Source of the DNA: CBDFGQ01 sp965247295 | GTDB lineage: Bacteria > Chloroflexota > Dehalococcoidia > Lucifugimonadales > JAGWBF01 | NCBI GenBank assembly: GCA_965247295.1 | Contig: CBDFGQ010000006.1 | Location: 186,001-250,000, forward strand | Length of the DNA: 64,000 nucleotides | Direction of reading: 5' to 3' | Shown: one piece after another, positions 57,628 to 64,000 of the stretch | Numbering within the stretch: position 1 is the first letter of the stretch | Layout: the number at the start of each line of letters is the position of its first letter | Made by a program: the position numbers and the translations under genes | Notes under the pieces: model-generated | Database searches by the model: none | Seen by the model: the letters and a program-made list of their open reading frames with translations, nothing else | Told to the model about the DNA's origin: nothing

Positions 57628-57953
57628 TGCAGGCGATACCGTTGACAACGGACGCAAGGCAGCGTATGCGGGTGACACTGGGCAACCAGCCGGTCATCCT
57701 CCGCGCCTGGTGGCAACCGCTCTCCGAAGCGTGGTATCTCTCGCTCTACACCAGGGGAGAGGAGCCGATAGTGCTGGGGCGTCAGGTAACGACGGCCCGG
57801 AGGCTGATTGAGGCTCCTGGCTTCGTCGGCGACTTGGTGACCGTCCCCTTGGAGCGCTACGGCGTGCCGATAGGCCGGGAGGCGTGGGGGCAGACCCACG
57901 GGCTGGCCTACCTTGAGCCATCCGAAATCGAGCAGGTGAGCTGGGCGCTATGA
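57627..57953 (+). CDS. baseplate plug-like protein
   Basis: A 108-residue homologue of 24753-25082 with MQAIPLTTDARQRMRVTLGNQPVILRAWWQPLSEAWYLSL. The start shares a base with the preceding stop, and the end overlaps the hub start by four bases. Confidence 0.76.
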   Translation: MQAIPLTTDARQRMRVTLGNQPVILRAWWQPLSEAWYLSLYTRGEEPIVLGRQVTTARRLIEAPGFVGDLVTVPLERYGVPIGREAWGQTHGLAYLEPSEIEQVSWAL

Positions 57954-58792
57954 GCATGAGGCAGTACCTACGCCAGATAAGCGTCGAGATCGAGGACGAG
58001 AGTCGCTCTGTGTTCATCGTCGAAGAGCTTCGTATCACCTTCGACCTTCGGATAGACGACCAATCGTCCTCGTCGCCGTCTACGGTCAAGATATGGAATC
58101 TGGCCAAGGCTTCGGCCTCGCACATCGCCGAGGCAGGGCGGATCGTACGGGTGAAGGCTGGCTACGGAGATATTATAAACGCCGAACCGATCTTCGATGG
58201 CGAGATACGGCGCATCCTCCATGAGCGCACGGGGGTAGACCGCGTGACGACCATCGTGCTTGGCCGTTCCGACTCGGCGACGACCGGCGCACTGGTCTCC
58301 ATCAGCCTCGTGGGACCTGTCAGGCTGCGTGACCTTGTGCGCCGCATCGTGGACGCTATGGGGCTGCGAATCGAGTCTGACCAGGCAGTTCCCGACGAGG
58401 AGCTTGAGGAAGGGTTCTTCTACAACGGCTCCGCGAAGTCGGCGCTCAAGGACCTTCTGGAGCCTCACAAGGTTACCGCTTATCAGGTAGGCGGGGTGAT
58501 GCACTTCACCCACAGGGGCGACGAGCCGGAGCGAGGCACGTTCTTTCTCAGTCATGCGACGGGGCTTATCGGCACGCCGTCCGTCACCGAGGACGAAGGG
58601 TTGAGGGCGAAGATGGCGCTGAACCGCTCCATTGAGCTGAGCCAGTTGGTTGAGGTCAGCAGCGAGGCCGTGGACGGCTGGTTCATGATCAAGACCATTG
58701 TCCACAGGGGAGACAACTGGGGCGGGGAGTTTGTGACGGAGATCGAGGGAGCGAAACCCGATTCCCTTTCGCTGGTTGGGGTAGCGCCATGA
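57950..58792 (+). CDS. baseplate hub protein
   Basis: A 280-residue hub without the proline-rich insert of its prophage 1 homologue. LRITFDLRIDDQSSSSPSTVKIWNLA, VKAGYG, ERTGVDRVTTIVLGRSD, GLIGTPSVTEDEGLRAKMALN and RGDNWGGEFVTEIEG mark the family. It represents the likely ancestral length. Confidence 0.78.
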   Translation: MSMRQYLRQISVEIEDESRSVFIVEELRITFDLRIDDQSSSSPSTVKIWNLAKASASHIAEAGRIVRVKAGYGDIINAEPIFDGEIRRILHERTGVDRVTTIVLGRSDSATTGALVSISLVGPVRLRDLVRRIVDAMGLRIESDQAVPDEELEEGFFYNGSAKSALKDLLEPHKVTAYQVGGVMHFTHRGDEPERGTFFLSHATGLIGTPSVTEDEGLRAKMALNRSIELSQLVEVSSEAVDGWFMIKTIVHRGDNWGGEFVTEIEGAKPDSLSLVGVAP

Positions 58793-59319
58793 GCAGCATG
58801 AACCGAGATACCGACTACGCGAACATGGCGCAGGCTATCCGTTTTGCCATCCGCCAATCGCTCAAGGACATGTACACCTGTATGCCTGGGATAGTGGAGT
58901 CCTACGACGCGGAGACCCGGCGGGCGGTGGTGAAGGGAGCGCTCAAGGTGGTGACCACTAAGAAAGAGGAGATCGAGCGAGAGGCCATCCACAACGTCCA
59001 GGTGATGTTCCCATCCGGTGGTGGATTCACCATGACCTTCCCTTTGGAGCGGGGAGACCCCGTGCTGCTGGTTTACTCCCAGCGGGGTTTGGCGAATTGG
59101 AAGAAGACGCTTGGCGTGGCGGCCCCCGACACAATCGGGTTCTTCAGTGAGAAGGACGCCTTCGCCATTCCTGGGTTCGGGACGGACGAACCGGAACACC
59201 ATATCGCCATTGAGGCGGACGGGATTCACATCAGGACGACCGGCAGGCTCGCTATAGAGGCGCAGGACGTGACGTTCAAGCGGCCTGGTACAGATGAAGC
59301 ACCGAGGAGCATAGTGTGA
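58789..59319 (+). CDS. baseplate spike protein, Gp138/gpV-like
   Basis: A 176-residue homologue of 26214-26729, with MYTCMPGIVESYDAETRRAVVKGALKV, MFPSGGGFTMTFPLERGDPVLLVYSQRGL and the beta-helix end HIAIEADGIHIRTTGRLAIEAQDVTF. It overlaps both neighbours by four bases. Confidence 0.82.
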   Translation: MSSMNRDTDYANMAQAIRFAIRQSLKDMYTCMPGIVESYDAETRRAVVKGALKVVTTKKEEIEREAIHNVQVMFPSGGGFTMTFPLERGDPVLLVYSQRGLANWKKTLGVAAPDTIGFFSEKDAFAIPGFGTDEPEHHIAIEADGIHIRTTGRLAIEAQDVTFKRPGTDEAPRSIV

Positions 59320-59657
59320 TGCGCACCATCTCAGCCGTGGACGACCTCCTTGACGGATTCGCTGTAGTGGATGGCCTTGAGGCCACCAGGCAGCGGGTAA
59401 TTCAGCATCTACGCTTTACCTTGAGCGAGTGGTTTCTTGACTCGGACCAGGGCATCCCATACTTCGATGGCCTGTTCGCTGGCGGCAGTAGTCCTGAATT
59501 CGCCGCACAGCTCATTGCCGCCGAAGTGCTCGGCGTAGAGGACGTTACGGATGTAGCTGTCGTTCGAGCCGTCCTTGATCCCCTCACCCGGCGACTGTCG
59601 CTGGAGTTCCGCGTCAGTACGGTCCACGGCCAGGTGACGGTCGCGGAGGTGTTGTAA
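59316..59657 (+). CDS. baseplate wedge protein, gpW/gp25-like
   Basis: A 113-residue homologue of 26726-27076: LEATRQRVIQHLRFTLSEWFLDSDQGIPYFDGLFAGG and AAEVLGVEDVTDVAVVRAVLDPLTRRLSLEFRVST. It confirms the start used for prophage 1. Confidence 0.8.
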   Translation: MMRTISAVDDLLDGFAVVDGLEATRQRVIQHLRFTLSEWFLDSDQGIPYFDGLFAGGSSPEFAAQLIAAEVLGVEDVTDVAVVRAVLDPLTRRLSLEFRVSTVHGQVTVAEVL

Positions 59658-61213
59658 TGGCACGGGTGACGGCGCAGGGAATAGAGCCCACGACGCTCCA
59701 GGGCTACATCGACGCGCTGGAGGCGGCGTTCCGGTCTGCGTTGGGCCAGGACATTGATCTGGCCCCGGAGACGCCGGCGGGCCAGTTGGTTGGTACCCTG
59801 GCCTTGACGCTGACGGAGGCGGACGAGGCGCTGGTTGCGGTGGGCAACGGCATGTCGCGCAGCAGGGCGCTGGGAGTCCAACTCGACGATCTGGGGTCTC
59901 TCTTGGGTATCCCGCGCCTGGAAGGAGAGACGGACGACGAGTACCGGGCCAGGTACGGAAGGCTCGTGGCCAGGAACGCCAGGGGTTCGGCTGAGGCGAT
60001 ACTGGCCGCAGTGCTTAGCGTCGAGGGTGTAACCGATGCACTAATCCGTGAGAACGCCACCGCCGCCGAGGTGACCGAGCAGGGCAAGACCATTGGCGCT
60101 CACTCGATCTGCCTGGTTGTAGACGGTGGCACGGACGAAGCTGTCGCAGCGGCGATAGCCCGGTCAAAGCCAGTAGGAACGGGCACCAGCGGAGAAACCA
60201 GCGTTGACGTGCCCCATGCCGGAGGCTGGAGCGTGCCCATCCGACTGTCCCGTGTCACCCCAGTCCCAATCAAAGTCAAGCTGGCCCTGACGCTGATGGC
60301 AGGCTTTCCTTCGGACGGCACGAGCCGGATCGTCATGCAGGTGGTAGACCATGTGATAGGGCTGGCCCTTGGGGAGCGCCTGACCGCACAGCGGCTCCTT
60401 GCCGACGTGCTGTTGGTGCCGGGACACACCGTGAACCTCGGTGTCGGGCGCAAGGCTGGCACGTTGCTCAGGGGCAGCGGTACTGTGGCGTCGCTGGATA
60501 CGTTCCACGGACGCGCCACCGTGCTGACCGGGGGGAATCACAGTACTCTGGCGACGCTTCAAGGCATCACCGCCGGTACCGTGACCTTCCTGAGCCAGAC
60601 CGTGGCTGGCCTCGACTTCTCCTCCGACAATGACCTCGACGGGGTGGCTTCCACGCTCCAGACGGCGCTCCGGGCTACCAGCTCCACGGACCTGGACAAT
60701 GTGGAGGTCACCCACGACGGCGCGGCGTTCGTGGTGACGTTGCCCCTGGACTCCGATGGGGCAGCCACCACGGCAAGTACCGCTTTCACCGGGGACAACG
60801 CCGACGAGTTGGGCTTGGACACCGCAACCATCGTAGACGGAGTGGATGCCATCAGGAGCGGCACGATCACGCTGCACGGTGCGACTGCATCCGGTTTGGA
60901 CTTCGGCGCCGTGGCGAGCTACGACGGTGTGGCCACGGTAGTCAAGGGCGCGCTGCGGGGAACATCCAGTGCAGACCTGGACCAGGTAGAGGTGGCCTAT
61001 GTGGATGGAGGGTTCGTGATCACCATTCCACTGGATGCCGACGGCAACCCCATTGTGGTGTCCGGCGCGGTGACTGGCGATACGGCTGACGAGCTGGGGC
61101 TGGATACCGTCGATACGGTCCAGGGCTCCGTCACCAGTCAGGACGACATCGAGTTGACCGAGCGGCTGACGGTTATCCCCGGAGACATCACCATCACGGT
61201 GTTGGCATCATGA
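59657..61213 (+). CDS. baseplate J-like protein with sheath-type repeats, internal domain missing
   Basis: A 518-residue homologue of 27078-28910. The N-terminal J part runs directly from QLDDLGSLLGIPRLEG to TDDEYRARYGRLVARNARGSAEAILAAVL, lacking about 100 residues that form a beta domain in prophage 1. The C-terminus has two short units (GSGTVASLDTFHGRATVLTG) and two long domains (303-488), then ERLTVIPGDITITV. The repeats keep the same order as in the sheath. Confidence 0.84.
   Translation: MARVTAQGIEPTTLQGYIDALEAAFRSALGQDIDLAPETPAGQLVGTLALTLTEADEALVAVGNGMSRSRALGVQLDDLGSLLGIPRLEGETDDEYRARYGRLVARNARGSAEAILAAVLSVEGVTDALIRENATAAEVTEQGKTIGAHSICLVVDGGTDEAVAAAIARSKPVGTGTSGETSVDVPHAGGWSVPIRLSRVTPVPIKVKLALTLMAGFPSDGTSRIVMQVVDHVIGLALGERLTAQRLLADVLLVPGHTVNLGVGRKAGTLLRGSGTVASLDTFHGRATVLTGGNHSTLATLQGITAGTVTFLSQTVAGLDFSSDNDLDGVASTLQTALRATSSTDLDNVEVTHDGAAFVVTLPLDSDGAATTASTAFTGDNADELGLDTATIVDGVDAIRSGTITLHGATASGLDFGAVASYDGVATVVKGALRGTSSADLDQVEVAYVDGGFVITIPLDADGNPIVVSGAVTGDTADELGLDTVDTVQGSVTSQDDIELTERLTVIPGDITITVLAS
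60453..61120 (+). repeat. sheath-type repeat cassette in the prophage 2 J-like gene
   Basis: Short units run from about 60453 to 60562 and long units start at 60563 and 60839. The first short unit (RGSGTVASL) matches the first short unit of the prophage 2 sheath (VRGSGTVASL), linking the two genes of the same prophage. Confidence 0.85.
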
Positions 61214-62292
61214 GCGACCTGGCCAAGCGGATCGACGTTCACGCCCATGCTGGCCTGCTGATCCAGCAGTGGCAACAGGCTCCGCGTATGCGCGCCCTGG
61301 TGGATGCGCTCCAAGGAGTGATGGACGATCACCTGATCAGGCCGTTGGCGGACATGGAGGAACTCCTCCGCATTGACACCGCTGAAGGTTTCTGGCTGGA
61401 CTGTATTGGAGAACGGCTGATGCTTCCGCGTCCGGCGACGGACATCGCCAACTTTGCCTCTTTTGGTTTCCACGGCTCAGGTGGTGTCGGCTTCGACCAG
61501 GGTCCGTTCGCCACGGTGGTTGAGGCGTTGTCGACCAGGGTGCCGGTGGGAGACGAGTTCTACCGGAAGCTGCTTATGATGCGGGCGGAGGCGCTGCTTG
61601 CGGACGGTACGGTGGAGCGTCTTAGCGATGCGGTGGGGCATGTGTTCCCTGGGGTGAGCTATAGGGACGGTGGCGACATGACGGCGGAGGTCCAGGGAGC
61701 GTACCAGGGCCTCGACTCCCGGAGCCTCCTGGAGGCGCTCGATATCGCTGGGGGGTTGCCTTCTCCGGCGGGTGTCGAGCTGTCTAGGGTCGTGTGGGAG
61801 TACGTGGTCGGTGGAGACTGTGAGGGAGACGAGCCGCCGGTTGTGGCGGGCCATACTTCTAGCCATACCAACGTTAGCGAGTACGAACGGAGCGACGAGC
61901 AGGCCCACTCCGGCAGCCACAGTTGGAAGATCACGGTTGCACAGGGCGCTTCAGATTCGGCAAGCGTCTTCATTGGTTTCAACGTCGCATACGCCGACCT
62001 ACTGCCTATGACCCAAATCACCTTCTCGGCGTGGGTCTACGTCCCCGCGAGCGACCTGCTCCTCTCCGATGTGGAGCTAGAGCTAATGTGCGGCGAGGTG
62101 GATTCAGAGGGCGCCACCACATGGGAGAATACGAGATCGGAGAACCCAGCGGCCTATGACTCCTGGGAATATCTCGAAGCCGCGACGACTATCTCCGCCG
62201 CTTGTCAGAACATCCGGCTGGCTTTGAGAGTCACCGACCGTTCGGCCCCGCACGTGCTTTATTGGGACGACATTAGCTTCAGGAGTGAGTAG
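61210..62292 (+). CDS. gpI/DUF2612-like tail protein with added carbohydrate-binding-like domain
   Basis: A 360-residue protein. Residues 1-190 match 28907-29488 (MSDLAKRIDVHAHAGLLIQQW, IDTAEGFWLDCIGERLMLPRP, FHGSGGVGFDQG). Residues of about 195-360 are new: SRVVWEYVVGGDCEGDEPP, HSGSHSWKITVAQGAS, ITFSAWVYVPASDLLLS and VLYWDDISF. This layout resembles jelly-roll carbohydrate-binding modules (CBM4/9-like). It may add host-surface binding. Confidence 0.78.
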   Translation: MSDLAKRIDVHAHAGLLIQQWQQAPRMRALVDALQGVMDDHLIRPLADMEELLRIDTAEGFWLDCIGERLMLPRPATDIANFASFGFHGSGGVGFDQGPFATVVEALSTRVPVGDEFYRKLLMMRAEALLADGTVERLSDAVGHVFPGVSYRDGGDMTAEVQGAYQGLDSRSLLEALDIAGGLPSPAGVELSRVVWEYVVGGDCEGDEPPVVAGHTSSHTNVSEYERSDEQAHSGSHSWKITVAQGASDSASVFIGFNVAYADLLPMTQITFSAWVYVPASDLLLSDVELELMCGEVDSEGATTWENTRSENPAAYDSWEYLEAATTISAACQNIRLALRVTDRSAPHVLYWDDISFRSE

Positions 62293-62294
62293 TC

Positions 62295-62846
62295 ATGGCA
62301 AGAGACCCGGACGCACTAAAAATCGGTAAGTGGGCAGCCACAGGGGACGTTGAGGACCCGGAGGACGGTGGGATAGACCGCTCTATTGGCTGGGACATCA
62401 GCCACTCCCAGCCCGGAGGCGCGCTTCCCAAGCGGGAGCACTTAAACGAGCTGCATAGAGAGGAGACCGCCCTGGGAGTGGAGATCAACGTCCACGGCGC
62501 AGGGCTTGAGTGGGACTCCTCGATCTCATACGAGCATCCGGCGCTGGTAACGGGCAGCGATGCCCTGCTGTACGTAAGCGTCCAGGACTCCACCAACGTC
62601 GATCCGGTTACCGACAGCGGCGAGTCCCATTGGAAGCCACTGAATACGTCGCCCCCCAACGCCTCCACCACAGGGCGCGGGATTGTGGAGCTTGCCACTG
62701 ACGATGAGGTAGCGGCAGGAACGGATACTGAGAGGGCCATTACACCCGCAGGCCTGGCCTCTCTGGGGTACCGCAAGGTCACGGTGAGCGACTCCGCGCC
62801 CACCAGCTCGGACGGGAACGACGGCGACGTGTGGCTGGAGTATTAG
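62295..62846 (+). CDS. tail fibre protein
   Basis: A 183-residue homologue of 29500-30051 with GAGLEWDSSISYEHPALVTGSDALLYVSVQDSTN and GIVELATDDEVAAGTDTERAITPAGLASLGY. The 3' part is nearly identical in DNA to prophage 1. Confidence 0.8.
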   Translation: MARDPDALKIGKWAATGDVEDPEDGGIDRSIGWDISHSQPGGALPKREHLNELHREETALGVEINVHGAGLEWDSSISYEHPALVTGSDALLYVSVQDSTNVDPVTDSGESHWKPLNTSPPNASTTGRGIVELATDDEVAAGTDTERAITPAGLASLGYRKVTVSDSAPTSSDGNDGDVWLEY

Positions 62847-62848
62847 CG

Positions 62849-63367
62849 ATGCCATTAAAGGTCAAGATTGACGGGACGTGGCAGGCGGCGACCGCCAAGG
62901 TGAAGGTAGCCGGGATATGGAAGGCAGCCCATTCTTGGACCAAGGTCAGTGGGACGTGGCGAAGGGACACTCGCGACTTCGACCTCGCCACCGGCAACAA
63001 CGCTCCCCGTGGCATAGCCTGGGATGGAGCATACTTCTACGTGGTGGACAGCATCGACTATAAGGTGTACGTCTACGATGCCGATGGGGACCACCAGTCA
63101 GGCCGAGACTTCCTCCTCGTCAGCGGCAACACCACGCCCGAGGGCATAGCCTGGGATGGAGCATACTTCTACGTGGTGGACTACGTCGACGATAAGGTGT
63201 ACGTCTACGACGCCCATAGTAGCTACCAGTCAGGCCGAGCCTTCCTCCTCGTCAGCGGCAACACCACGCCCGAGGGCATAGCCTGGGATGGAGCATACTT
63301 CTACGTGGTGGACTACATCGACGATAAGGTGTACGTCTACGATGCCGATGGGGACTATGTAGGTTAG
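62849..63367 (+). CDS. propeller-type repeat fibre tip protein (three repeats)
   Basis: A 172-residue protein from the ATG at 62849. The first 45 residues are identical to 30054-30845. Three repeats of about 43 residues follow (GIAWDGAYFYVVDxxDxKVYVYDADGD); the second and third share FLLVSGNTTPE. Two repeats fewer than prophage 1. Confidence 0.75.
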   Translation: MPLKVKIDGTWQAATAKVKVAGIWKAAHSWTKVSGTWRRDTRDFDLATGNNAPRGIAWDGAYFYVVDSIDYKVYVYDADGDHQSGRDFLLVSGNTTPEGIAWDGAYFYVVDYVDDKVYVYDAHSSYQSGRAFLLVSGNTTPEGIAWDGAYFYVVDYIDDKVYVYDADGDYVG

Positions 63368-63375
63368 TCTTTCAC

Positions 63376-63654
63376 ATGACTACGATAGAAGAACGGGTAG
63401 CCTCCCTCGAGAATCTTTTCCAGCAGGGACGACAGGAACACAAGGACATCGCCGCCACACTGGAGAGGCTGGCAGCCCAGGTCTCCAAGCTTGAGGTCTA
63501 CCTGGCCAACAGCAACGGTGGCCTGACGCTCTCGGTACGGGACAAACGGGTGAAGTTCGCCGGGTCTATGGCACTGCCCTGGTCGCTGACCCTGGTCGGT
63601 GGTGGCAGCGGTGGTGTAGGCTGGCTCCTGGGACGGGTGTTCGGGGCCTGGTAG
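63376..63654 (+). CDS. XhlA-like coiled-coil membrane protein
   Basis: A 92-residue protein identical to 30854-31132 except for a few residues (K to N near residue 13, L to F near the end). Coiled coil followed by one hydrophobic segment. It is the last gene of the prophage. Confidence 0.6.
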   Translation: MTTIEERVASLENLFQQGRQEHKDIAATLERLAAQVSKLEVYLANSNGGLTLSVRDKRVKFAGSMALPWSLTLVGGGSGGVGWLLGRVFGAW

Positions 63655-63664
63655 TTCACGCAAA

Positions 63665-63686
63665 CTTGTAAATCTATTTGTAAATC
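63665..63686. repeat. paired TTTGTAAATC arm-type repeats, right end
   Basis: CTTGTAAATC (63665-63674) and TTTGTAAATC (63677-63686) match the pair at 32667-32687 and lie 104 bases inside the right core. Confidence 0.6.
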
Positions 63687-63783
63687 TACTCCGTTACACC
63701 CTGTTTTACTTAACCCACTTTTAGCTTTGGAGAGGACGGGGCGGGGTATGCGGTTTGTAGCTAATTGCGCTCAGTTGTTCTAC

Positions 63784-63832
63784 GGCTAACGGTTTTCAAG
63801 ACCACTGCGTTTGCCATTTTCGCCACCTCGGC
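63784..63832 (-). pseudogene. tRNA-like 5' half with right attachment core of prophage 2
   Basis: Read on the minus strand: GCCGAGG, then GGCGAAAATGGCAAACGC (a Leu-type D arm), then GGTCTTGAAAACC, the same anticodon arm as tRNA-Ser(UGA). No T arm or acceptor 3' end follows, so it is half a tRNA. The core CGGTTTTCAAGACC is at 63790-63803. This is expected at the far end of an element inserted in a tRNA gene, although the 5' half looks Leu-like rather than Ser-like. Confidence 0.5.
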
Positions 63833-63843
63833 ACGGCTGCTCA

Positions 63844-63880
63844 GCGGCGTGGCTATTGCTTAGTAGGCTGGCCACGCCGC
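63844..63880. other. long inverted repeat beyond the prophage
   Basis: GCGGCGTGGC (63844-63853) pairs perfectly with GCCACGCCGC (63871-63880) over a 17-base loop. No T run follows on the plus strand, so terminator function is doubtful. From 63881 to 64000 I see no gene. Confidence 0.45.
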
Positions 63881-64000
63881 GACTTATATTTACAGAGGGA
63901 GTTTTTTAAACGTCTTATTAAGAGACTGGACGAAGGACAACACTCCATCTGAATCGGCTATTTTGTAGCGGCCAAACCCTTCTTTATTGACTCCACCCAG

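Overview
The window is a bacterial chromosome segment of fairly high G+C, dominated by two related tailed-phage (myovirus-type, contractile tail) prophages lying in tandem in the same orientation. The host cannot be named from sequence alone. A short-leader lipoprotein ending in AAC followed by glycines, the G+C and the general gene style would fit a Chloroflexota-like or other deep-branching bacterium, but that is a weak inference.

Left flank (1-4.4 kb): a partial ORF; three iterons near a possible element end; a minus-strand two-gene unit with a single-chain nuclease-methylase-specificity protein that carries an extra C-terminal domain, plus a small Cys/His protein; a small HTH regulator with palindromic operators; a truncated SWIM zinc-finger gene; and a tRNA-Ile-like 3' fragment.

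Prophage 1 (late genes about 4.4-31.1 kb, tyrosine integrase 31.2-32.4 kb) reads: small protein, HicA/HicB, leader with terminator, small and large terminase, Mu-like portal, connector, MuF-type head protein, Com-like zinc protein, promoter plus terminator, XkdF-like protease, scaffold, decoration and capsid proteins, neck and tail-completion proteins, a 1310-residue repeat-swollen tail sheath, two tube-like proteins flanking a frameshifted tail assembly chaperone, lipoprotein, tape measure, baseplate (Dit-like, plug, hub, spike, gp25, J, gpI-like), fibres, and an XhlA-like membrane protein. Apart from one vestigial connector fragment its late genes look intact.

Prophage 2 (about 32.6-63.8 kb) is bounded by a 14-bp core that lies in the tRNA-Ser(UGA) anticodon arm on the left and in a tRNA-like fragment on the right. 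Paired TTTGTAAATC repeats lie inside both ends. It carries an integrase, a methylase-HNH remnant cut by an IS3-family element, an HTH gene, HicAB plus a HigA-type antitoxin, terminases, an HK97-type head module, a toxin/antitoxin cargo with a fused HigA-HicB antitoxin, and a tail module homologous gene for gene to prophage 1. It is decaying: the small terminase holds a 178-bp MITE, the portal is frameshifted, the tape measure lost its start to a second IS3-family element, and the chaperone extension has a premature stop.

The two prophages share terminase, MuF and tail modules but have unrelated portals and capsids, so they are mosaics with sharp joints (for example at 13,849). The most unusual feature is a repeat cassette (18-19-residue units followed by domains of about 95 residues). 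It is multiplied in both tail sheaths and occurs as a two-plus-two copy at the end of both baseplate J-like proteins. No replication genes and no endolysin were recognised in either prophage.
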